Translations under genes and position numbers: made by a program
Assembly (NCBI GenBank): GCA_019915015.1
Contig: JAHBBC010000004.1
Span: 1,426,001-1,490,000 of the forward strand
Length of the DNA: 64,000 bases
Direction: 5' to 3'
DNA from: Auriscalpium vulgare
Taxonomy: Eukaryota; Basidiomycota; Agaricomycetes; Russulales; Auriscalpiaceae
Notes under the pieces: generated by a model
Told to the model about the DNA's origin: nothing
Database searches by the model: none
Seen by the model: the letters and a program-made list of their open reading frames with translations, nothing else
Shown here: one piece after another, positions 56,177-64,000 of the stretch
How the letters are laid out: the number at the start of each line of letters is the position of its first letter
Position numbering within the stretch: position 1 is the first letter of the stretch

Positions 56177-56581
56177 TCATGGCTTCCCCGCCTCCTCGTC
56201 GCCCAAACCAACCATCATCATGTCGTCACGGTCGCCTTCTTCGACATCCGAGCTCATGCCTGGGGGGCCCAACAGGCGATCGCTCTCGCCCTCCGTAGAT
56301 GCAGCCCTCCGTTCCTGGTCTCCGTCACTTTGTCTGGCTCCGTGAGGAGGGGGATCGGAGCGGCCTCCGGCGGCGGCGGCTCTATCTTCGAGCCACATTG
56401 GGATTCTGATGACGACCGTCAGGCCGACAACCCAGACGGATGCCCCGAGGAGGGCGAAGAAACAGATCCTGAGGAAGTAGTATAAGACAACGGTTGGGAA
56501 GTCATATGCTTCGGTGGTGGTGGTGGGCGAGGGTAGAGGAGTAGCGGACTGGAATGCGTAGCTGGCTGGGATGAGAGACAT
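56177..56581 (-). CDS. Small single-pass membrane protein
   Basis: This is an intronless frame of 134 codons starting MSLIPASYAFQSATPLPSPT. One strong hydrophobic stretch, VVLYYFLRICFFALLGASVW followed by VVGLTVVIR, spans about residues 31-60. The C-terminal half is hydrophilic and acidic (RSDPPPHGARQSDGDQERR..., SSDVEEGDRDDMMM). The likely topology is a short N-terminal tail and a charged cytosolic C-terminus. No family was recognised. Uniform composition and the clear membrane segment argue that it is real. Confidence 0.6.
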   Translation of the reverse strand: MSLIPASYAFQSATPLPSPTTTTEAYDFPTVVLYYFLRICFFALLGASVWVVGLTVVIRIPMWLEDRAAAAGGRSDPPPHGARQSDGDQERRAASTEGESDRLLGPPGMSSDVEEGDRDDMMMVGLGDEEAGKP

Positions 56582-57297
56582 AGGAGGTGATGGAATATGA
56601 TTGAACGATGAGAGGATGTTACCTTGCTCGCCCGGGGAAGTACCAGGAAGTACCCGTTCGGCCTTTTGCTTAGTCAGTATACGTTATCTCTTGATCTCGA
56701 ACTCGGATCTCCCAGCCGGGACCTTCAACCCGCGTTCACTATTTGCCTACTGGTCACTCAGGCTATCGCTTCGCGCTCACGATGCATTCATTGTGAACTC
56801 AATTACACCGCGAACAAACGACATAAGGATAACGCTACAGCTGAAAACCCAGGAAGACGTCCGAGCCGTGCTTCCTGGCTACATACGGCTCAAGGCTGGT
56901 CATGGCAGCATCACGCTTCCCTGGAGAGCACCGAAGATGGGGTGCAGGACTGTGCGCATATCTTAGGAGCCTGCGCACAGCTTGAGAGCCTTCGGCCAGG
57001 TGCATGGCGGTCGGTCGTGCGAGTCCGAAGGGGGACGTGCAACAGCGCCTCCGAGTCAACCATTGGCCGGGGTTGCGGGAGTACGATGCGAGTTGAGTGA
57101 CATCTGCGCAATGAGCCAGAGACAGGAATGAACTTGCCCTCGACGCGTTTTTTGGCACCGGCAGAACTAGTCTCTTAAAGTACGTATACTAAGTAGCCCA
57201 TTAGTACGCCCCGTCAGACTCGTGTCGGCGACGCCCCCGGCCCATCGGACATCCCGCTCGTTCCAGACTCCCACAGTGTATTGTGAGGTGGGATACA

Positions 57298-57591
57298 ATG
57301 ACGAGTTTCGACGTCGACGAGCTATGCAAACAGTGGGCAAATAGCGAAGGTCTGGACCTGTCTGCCGCGGAAGCTTTAGTTGCGGAAAGACGCCCAGATT
57401 TGCGCGCAGTGCATGCGTTGCAACCACCGTCGAAGACGACAGTCTGGGTGCGCGTCGTGGCACTAAACATCAGCCTTCTCATAAGAACACAACTCTTGTC
57501 CATCTCGCAAGCAGAATTCACATTACATTCCTTCATTAATGACTTGCGGGGCCCGGTCTTCGTAGGTCAAAAAAGGCGAATCATCTACTAG
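57298..57591 (+). CDS. Short hypothetical frame within a repeat-associated region
   Basis: A frame of 97 codons opens MTSFDVDELCKQWANSEGLD, then LSAAEALVAERRPDLRAVHA, and has a hydrophobic middle (VWVRVVALNISLLI). The first 50 bp match a repeat copy at 46.7 kb, where the same frame (MTTFDDELCK) dies after about 20 codons. It is either a small gene whose start was copied to 46.7 kb, or a chance frame. No family is known. Confidence 0.3.
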   Translation: MTSFDVDELCKQWANSEGLDLSAAEALVAERRPDLRAVHALQPPSKTTVWVRVVALNISLLIRTQLLSISQAEFTLHSFINDLRGPVFVGQKRRIIY

Positions 57592-57608
57592 TAGGCATAG
57601 CAGACGCC

Positions 57609-58668
57609 CTAGGCAGCTTCTGGGACCTTCGTCGCGAATTTCCACGCGGGCCAGTCCCCCCATGGCGACGGCATGAGCTTGTGGCCCTTCACCTCGAACC
57701 CGATCTTCTCATAGATAGTCACCTGCGGAAGAAAATCAGCCTCGCGCTCAACTAAAAGGGCCTGGATATGACTAGGGCTGGACTCACGTTGACGATGTTC
57801 GTTGTGGCGAGCGCCACGGGGACGCCGAGTGCCTTCGCCTGTTGTACGCGCGCGTCACGTCAGAATTCTGAGAGCGAACGAGTGGGCGCCGCACCTTTGC
57901 AAATGCAAGCTGGAACATCGCCTTGGCAATGCCCTTGCCTTGGTATTCCTTGCGGACCATCGCGAAGCTGCACCAGTACGTGTTCAGCTCGGTCTGGGAC
58001 CGCGCATTAGCGACGAGCAGGACTTGGTGGCGGGGCGCAACTAATTTACTTCCTTAATTCCCACCGACTCGTTGATGAATGCGGGGAAGTCTTTTCCGAG
58101 CTGAGCGCGAGCATCAATTGGTGTCAAGCCTAACGAAACTGTAGACTTCACGCACCGCCGTCGCACAATATGCCTTGCCCTCGTCAGAGAGCTGGCCCAT
58201 GAAGTCGTAGAAGCCCATTTGTCGTTGCTCTTCACTTGACAAGAGAGCGTCAGGATCCACCAAAATAGGTGTGCGAATGAAGTTACATACGTGGTGAATA
58301 GGTTCTGCCCGGGAGGCAAAAACAACGTAAAGCCGACGAGCTCGCCCTTGTCGTCTGTGGCGGCGTACATATCTCCGATCAGGAGGGCAATCGGTCTGGT
58401 CATAGAGCGCGCCATGACTTCAATGAGGCCGATGTTGCCTCCGGTCAACGCGATGGAGGAGGGATCTGCACGTATTGGGCTCAGCTCAGTGTATCTGGGA
58501 AGGAATGGGGACGTACCTGCGGGCAGAAGCACAGCAACCAGGTGCGCAGCCTCATCGGCGAGGGCCTCTAGGACCCGCGCGGGCATTAAGCCAGACTCTG
58601 CAGCAGCGGACGCAGCACGCACCAGTGGGCTTCTCGACAAACTGCACTGTCACGTTCGAAGGTACCAT
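57609..58668 (-). CDS. GNAT-family N-acetyltransferase
   Basis: The enzyme is predicted to transfer acetyl from acetyl-CoA to an amine; the substrate is unknown. The start at 58,668 is MVPSNVTVQFVEKPT. Then come MPARVLEALADEAAHLVAVL, SIALTGGNIGLIEVMARSMT, IGDMYAATDDKGELVGFTLF, EEQRQMGFYDFMGQL and DFPAFINESVGIKE. The acetyl-CoA-binding motif A is FAMVRKEYQGKGIAKAMFQL (pattern Q-x-x-G/A-x-G/A-like), followed by ALGVPVALATTN and VTIYEKIGFEVKGHKLMPSP. The end is KVPEAA-stop at 57,609. The first splice requires an intron of only 25 nt (58,598-58,622), or else there is a frameshift. Another intron (gttagg...ctcag) is only 34 nt. Confidence 0.85.
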
Positions 58669-59504
58669 GCTTTTCGGGTTCAAAAACGTGTGTGGCTGCG
58701 CTGGATTCCGGGGCTTCGCGACAAGAGGGCACGCCGAGAACTCCGGGACTCGGGAAGCATGGGTGGCGTGGACAGACTCTCATCAGACGGATGGGCGGTG
58801 ATGTTGAGCGCTACGACAGTGCTACGACTCCAGTGGTGCAGTGAGCGCTCGCGGTCCTCATCGCCTTCCGCGCGCGCTGAAGGAGACACGCCTGACCGTA
58901 CACCCGAGCACCACAGTGAGCAATGCCCGGCACACGTCCAACACAGTACTCACCTCTAGGCTAGGCTGGAGTCTGGATGAACGAGGTCATCCCGCGCACC
59001 GTTCACACTTGTCCACGACGTTGGCGCTCTGTGCAGGCCGGACTGCTTTAATATCAGGGCGATATTTCTAGGTGCAAGTAAGCGTACAGCGTGAATGGGC
59101 AAAATTCACCCAATGGAATCATTCACATTCCACGCCTGACTGAGTCCCTGAGTCCGCGCAAGGTCGGCAACGGAGACTACCTCCCGTAAGCCATTTGACG
59201 CTTCGCCGACTGGCCGCGATTTAGTAGGGCAACCGGGCGACGGGCCGCATCGGGCCGACCTATGCGTTCCACCGTTCAACTCGCTGAATTGTGGGCACCG
59301 CGAACTAATATACGGATCCTGGATAGACTACGAAGCGCAGGATATGGACGGGGTTTTCCTGTCTGATTTTATCTCATATTTGTCTCTTGATTCATATTAA
59401 TTGTCGTCAGCATCGACGCTGGCACGTGGCCGCTTACCCGAAAAGGAGGGGTTTTGCGTCAGTGATCTCTTACCTCTGCCCATTACCTTATTTTCATCCG
59501 AGCC
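58669..59504. promoter_or_regulatory. Divergent upstream region between the GNAT and HSF-type genes
   Basis: The region should hold both promoters. An AGGGG stress-response-like element is at 59,447-59,451, about 55 bp before the HSF start. No canonical array of nGAAn heat-shock boxes was found by eye. Confidence 0.35.
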
Positions 59505-61438
59505 ATGGCCGACAGCCAGGCATTGACGCGATCCTATCGCCCTGGGGCGACAAATCTTAGCAAGACTGCGCGACAGGTTGTGCCACAGTTCCTTCAGAAG
59601 CTCTATGAGTGCGTCTGCTCGCTATCTCGTCCCTCTGCCATCCGTTTACTCGTTTCTCATTCGAATTGCTGACAGGATGGTCAATGACCCCAACAACAAT
59701 GATCTCATACGGTGGTCAGACAGTGGGGACTCGTTCTTTGGTGAGTGGCATGCATCTAAGACGTAGGACGCAAGCTAAGGAGTCGAAAGTCCTCGATCAC
59801 GAACGCTTCGCTCGTGAGGTCTTAGGACGCTGGTTCAAGCACCAGAATTTCGCCTCGTTTGTGCGCCAGCTCAACATGTATGGCTTCCACAAGATTCCTC
59901 ACCTACAGCAAGGCGTCCTCCGCTCCGAGACCGATACCGAGCTCTGGAACTTCGAGCACCCCCACTTCCACCGTGCCCAACCCGATCTGCTCTGCCTCAT
60001 ACAGCGCAAGAAGCAGGCAGCCCCAGGCGAAGCAGACACCACAGAATCCGCACCCTCCGCCGCAGCCAACCAGCAAGCGAACGGTGCTCAGGTCCTCGAC
60101 GTCAACTCAATCGTCAACGGCATTGCCGCGATCAAGCGGCACCAGCAGACCATATCCGCCGACCTGCACGAGCTGAAAAGCTCCAACCAACATCTATGGC
60201 AGGAGGCCCTTGCTGCGCGCGAGCGCCACAAAGCCCATCAGGACACGATCAACCGCATCCTCAAATTCCTCGCGAGCGTCTTTGGCCGTGTCGCGCACGA
60301 AGAGAAGGACCACGAACGGCACAGCCCCTCGCCGCCCCTCGGTGTCCGCCGCAGTCAGCGCCTTCTCATTGGTGACGGCCCCGGTCGCCCCAAGGGAGTT
60401 GAGGTCGTTGAGGTGGATGATGACGACAATAAGAGTGTGGCTGAGACGGTCCGGTCGGAGGATAACGGGCGTACGTCGCCCGAGCTCCTGGACGCGTCGA
60501 GCATTGACCTTCTCCCAGACCTCTACGCGCGGATCGAGACTCCGTCGGTCGCGTCACCAAGCGCAACCCATCCATCACCTGCCCCATCCGTCTTCAGCCC
60601 CGCGGCAACGAACGCAATGGCATCCTCCTACTTCGCAGAGCAGGCGCCCGCTGCTCATATGCAAGGCGCAGGGTCTGCCCTCGAGCTGCGGCGACCGCAA
60701 TCTGCGCAGCAGACCGCTGCGCCGCAGAGCCTTTCCCCGAACAGCAACGGCGGCGACGCGCTGCAGATGGCGTTTCAGCAGCTCATGAGCTCACCGAGCC
60801 AGATGCAGCGTTTCATGCAGGCCCTATCGACGTCCGCGCCATCTCCTGCGCCTCACCAAGTCGCAGGCCTCCCGACACCCGTGCAGCCCATCCCCACATA
60901 CGCGCCCCCGCCACTGTCGACCCCATTACCCGCACGTCCCCCATCCCAGGTTACTCTGTACAACCAGCACACCGACCTCCCGAACCTCCCCACCACCGCA
61001 TTATCCCCGGGCTCGTTTGACTTTACTCCGGTCCTCTCCGCCGTCGCGTCGCAGCCGGAGGAAAGTGACCTGTCCGCCCTAGAGCACCACGACGCGCAAC
61101 TGCGCGCCGTCGACGCGGCCGTCGGCGCGATGGATGACAGTCTCACATCGCTCGCAGGCATGATAGGCTACAACCCGCAATCCCAGTTAGCCGCGGACGA
61201 CGCGGCTTCGGGCTCGGGGACGCATACGCCGGACTTCGACGACATTGAAGCGATAATGAGGCTATTTACGGCGGGGGGTGACGCGGGCGGGTTTGATTCT
61301 GGGGACAGTGGCGGTGGGATCGGAGTCGAGCCAAGCAGCGCGTTCTTAGACGCCACACCGGCGGCGGGACAAAAGCGCTTTGCACATGCAGTGGATCTGG
61401 GCCCTGCCGACGTGCCCGCGAAACGGATGAGAAAGTAG
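59505..61438 (+). CDS. Heat-shock-factor-type transcription factor
   Basis: This is a nuclear DNA-binding regulator with an HSF-type winged helix. Three exons (59,505-59,608, 59,676-59,740 and 59,790-61,438) give 605 residues. The HSF domain is at about residues 25-130: VPQFLQKLYEMVNDP, LIRWSDSGDSFFVLD, FAREVLGRWFKHQNFASFVR, QLNMYGFHKIPHLQQGVL, and ELWNFEHPHFHRAQPDLL. RQLNMYGFHK is the recognition-helix hallmark. A heptad-repeat coiled coil for trimerisation follows (ISADLHELKSSNQHLWQEAL...). The C-terminal half is Pro/Ser/Gln-rich with an acidic activation-like end (DFDDIEAIMRLFTAGG). It is probably the general fungal HSF1 orthologue, but other HSF-domain proteins (Skn7, Sfl1 types) exist, so I give no symbol. 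Confidence 0.92.
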
Positions 61439-61688
61439 TCTGCATACGTCTGTGCCTCGTTGTGTTTTGGTGGGTATACCATGTAATCCTCTGCTCGTGA
61501 TTTTGGGTGTATGAGCTTCTCACACATCCTTTACTGTCGACTACTCAAAATTGTTTGTATAGTAGTATGCTGCATGAATCGGTCTGTAATGGTAGTCTAG
61601 TCTCGCATGCTATTCAGCAGGCCATACCTGCAAATATACAAATGTATCTTCGCAACTCCTGGGCACCAAAGCCAAACGCGTGCCGTTG

Positions 61689-62555
61689 CTACTGGCCTCG
61701 CTCGCGTCTCCGCCGCAACGCGCGCTGTCGGAACTTGATCTGGCGCCAAAGCAGCGTCCACAGCGCCGCGAGCAGGCCCCACGGGGGAAATAGCCAGCTC
61801 ACGCGCCACGACCAGCCGGCGTCGCGCTGCAGGCGGCGCACGAACGCGTCGACCTGCGAATCGAGGTCCTGCGGGCCGCCCGAGTTGTCGAGCACGTTGT
61901 CCGCGAATGCGAGCTTGTCCGCAATGGGCAGCTGCGCGCTGAGGCGCGCCTGCGCGGCGTCGCGCGTGGACCCGTCGCGCTTCATGAGGCGCTGGAGCTG
62001 AATCTCGGCAGAGCTAGGAGAGGGTGTGCGTGAGGGGCGCCGGGGGCGGGGTGAGGGCGAGGGGCGAGGGGCAGGGGCGGCAGATGCTGGCGGGGCACAC
62101 GCACCAGTAGACGACGACGACCTTGCCGACCCAGCGGTATATCCCCGACTCGATGAGCAGCGGCACGTCCAGCACGCACACGCGCTCGCCGCGCAGCCAG
62201 CAGCGCGCGACCGCCCGCGCCATCGCCCAGCGCACCGCAGGGTGCACGATGGCGTTCAACTTGCGCCGCTCCGCGTCGTCCGCAAAGACGCGCGCGCCGA
62301 GCTTCGCGCGGTCCAGCGTGCCGTCGGGAAGCAGGATATCGCGCCCGAAGGTGGTGACGATGCGCGCGAGCGCGGGCGTGCCGGGGCGCACGACGTCACG
62401 CGCGAGCACGTCCGCATCGATAATGGGGATCCCGCGGTTTTCCAGGAGTGTGGAAACGGTGGACTTGCCCGTGGCGATGCCGCCAGTCAGCCCGACAACT
62501 GGAGGTGTCTCGGTGAGTGGTTGCTGCGGTGGGTAATGGGACACGCACCGAGCAT
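61689..62555 (-). CDS. coaE: Dephospho-CoA kinase
   Basis: The enzyme catalyses the last step of coenzyme A synthesis, phosphorylating the 3'-OH of dephospho-CoA with ATP. Exon 1 is only 7 nt (ATGCTCG) and joins at 62,498 to give MLVVGLTGGIATGKSTVSTL, with P-loop GGIATGKS. IDADVLARDVVRPGTPAL holds the substrate-binding DAD motif, followed by FGRDILLPDGTLDRAKLG, FADDAERRKLNAIVHPAV and VCVLDVPLLIESGIY. Exon 3 starts SAEIQLQRLMKRDGST. Three exons give 241 residues. The C-terminus has the hydrophobic stretch VSWLFPPWGLLAALWTLLW, a membrane anchor as in fungal and animal forms. It is divergent from the SF3B2 gene. Confidence 0.93.
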
Positions 62556-62929
62556 GTTAAGTCGTACACAAGTTAGGGTGATGAACAGGAGTATTGAATG
62601 ATACAGCGCAGCGTGATTTCCAAGTGAGAAGTTGTTAACGGTCGCTGAGGTTGAGGGTAAGACGAGAGCTCGACCGTAACGCAGCAGTACCGTCGCGGAC
62701 GCTGAACAGTTGCTCCCACGCTCGAGGACGAGGCTCGCAAGCCTTCGCAAGCTCGGCCTGCTGCTCACGATCGGCAGCCTAGCCTACATGAATTTGCAGG
62801 CCGCTGGATTTGCTACCGGGATTTACTCATCGTTCCGGGTTGGCGATGTTGAAAGTGAAATACTTGCCCGGGCAAGCTCAGCTTACGTCATACAGCCTGG
62901 TTGTCTTCCCCCCTTCACGTCGTCGAATC
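62556..62929. promoter_or_regulatory. Bidirectional promoter region between coaE and SF3B2
   Basis: A space of 374 bp separates two divergent start codons of core genes. No TATA box is obvious, as is usual for housekeeping promoters. Confidence 0.5.
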
Positions 62930-64000
62930 ATGGCCACCACAGCACCCGCTCTGAACGGTCTGAACGGCATCCCAGAACCCAAGGTAAATGGGAAAATCAA
63001 GTCGAAGAACCAACTACGGCGACAAAAGGCAAAGCTGAAGAAGACAGCGACGCAGGTGCGCCGCACGTAGTGGTATTGTCGGCACGAGCTGACTTGCATC
63101 CTTGCAGGAGAGTGCCAGCGAGGAGCCACAGGTCGTCGAGGCTGTTAAGCCGGAGTCTGATAATGCGAACATTGAGTACGTGTCTGAGCAATTGGATGTC
63201 AAGGGCCCTGCCCTAGAAGCATTCTCCGATGTCTTTGCCCGCTTCCAGTTCTCCTTGGATGATACTACAGTGCGTCGCACATGTCTCAGGACTCAAGCCG
63301 CCTTCTAACGCATTCCGCAGGTGAAATCTGAAGACCCGTCCAAGGGCGAGGTGATCTACTCGGACGACGACATGGCGTCCGAGACGGACTCAGAAGCCGA
63401 AGGCGAGAAGAAGCCTCTCTCGAAGAAAAAGCAGCGCAAGCTCAACCGCCTCACTGTCGCCGAGCTCAAGCAGCTCGTCAAGAAGCCTGAAGTCGTCGAA
63501 TGGACAGACGTGTCTGCCTCTGACCCGCGATTGCTACTGCACCTCAAGTCATATCGTAACACAGTGCCGATCCCGGCCCACTGGAGCGCGAAGCGCGACT
63601 ACCTGCAAGGAAAACGCGGAATCGAGAAACCACCTTTCCAGCTGCCTGCGTACATCGCCGACACGGGTATCGCCACACAACGCGACGCGGTCAAGGAGAA
63701 GGAAGCCAACATGAGCCTGAAGGCAAAGACGCGCGAGCGCGTGCAGCCCAAGATGGGGAAGATCGACATCGACTATCAGAAGCTCCACGACGCGTTCTTC
63801 AAGTTTCAGACAAAGCCGCCTGTCACAGGCTTCGGCGAAATGTGCGTGCGCGCGTTCCCGTGTGCTCGGTGCAGCTGATCGCCCGGTCTGACTAGGTATT
63901 ATGAAGGCAAGGAGTTCGAAACTTCGCTGAAGGAGAAGCGGCCTGGGGACCTGTCGCCTGAGCTGGTGGAGGCGCTGTCGATCCCGCCGCTCGCACCCCC
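62930..64000 (+). CDS. CUS1: Splicing factor 3B subunit 2 (SAP145/Cus1), 5' part
   Basis: This is a component of the U2 snRNP SF3b complex, needed for branch-site recognition in the nucleus. Exons are 62,930-63,055, 63,108-63,269, 63,321-63,841 and 63,894 to beyond the window. The N-terminus is basic (IKSKNQLRRQKAKLKKTATQ), then acidic (YSDDDMASETDSEAEGEKK). The DUF382 core follows: LSKKKQRKLNRLTVAELKQL, VVEWTDVSASDPRLLLHLKS, NTVPIPAHWSAKRDYLQGKR, GIEKPPFQLPAYIADTGIA, MGKIDIDYQKLHDAFFKFQT and then YYEGKEFETSLKEKRPGDLS, the start of the PSP domain. These blocks are diagnostic of the family. The gene is cut by the right edge. Confidence 0.95.

Noticed and set aside
1..64000. CRISPR arrays, tRNA or rRNA genes, bacterial insertion sequences
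   Set aside because: No regularly spaced identical repeats, no cloverleaf or rRNA landmarks and no transposase were recognised by eye; tRNAscan or Infernal would be decisive.

Overview
This window looks like nuclear DNA from a wood-decay Agaricomycete, most likely a polypore. Genes are dense with short GT-AG introns, and the content is typical of that group: two laccases, fungal O-methyltransferases, a microsomal P450, several DUF6534-type seven-helix proteins and fungal phosphotransferase (APH) family kinases. There is no operon structure, and I saw no rRNA, tRNA or CRISPR. Coordinates for spliced genes run from start to stop codon. Most exon joins were worked out by hand from splice consensus and reading phase.

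Layout. Positions 1-6.3 kb hold the tail of an unknown gene, a 7-TM receptor-like gene (-), a possible small secreted Cys-rich protein (-) and an LRR protein without an F-box (-). Positions 6.9-13.3 kb hold laccase 1 (-), bracketed by two copies of dispersed repeat R1. Positions 13.3-24.0 kb are rich in repeats and carry three short paralogous APH-like kinases and one longer APH-like kinase, mixed with repeats R1 and R2. Positions 24.1-35.6 kb hold two paralogous O-methyltransferases in opposite orientation and two DUF6534 genes. Positions 38.5-42.9 kb hold a P450 and a serine-protease-like (PA clan) protein. Positions 44.0-49.1 kb hold two more DUF6534 genes. Positions 50.6-55.8 kb hold R1 again and laccase 2 (+). 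From about 56 kb the content becomes ordinary core genome: a small membrane protein, a GNAT acetyltransferase, a heat-shock-factor-type transcription factor, dephospho-CoA kinase and the spliceosomal SF3B2/CUS1 gene, which runs off the right edge.

The strongest structural signal is a long diverged inverted duplication. Laccase 1 plus about 1.5 kb of its upstream DNA (about 7.84-11.99 kb) matches, inverted, laccase 2 plus its upstream DNA (about 52.1-55.8 kb). The two arms enclose about 40 kb of accessory DNA in which nearly every gene family is itself duplicated (APH x3, OMT x2, DUF6534 x4). The kinase pair APH1/APH2 shows a sharp jump to near identity at its 3' end, as expected from gene conversion. 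The genes could plausibly work together only in a loose sense: laccase, P450 and methyltransferase would suit phenolic or specialised metabolism, but nothing in the sequence proves a pathway.
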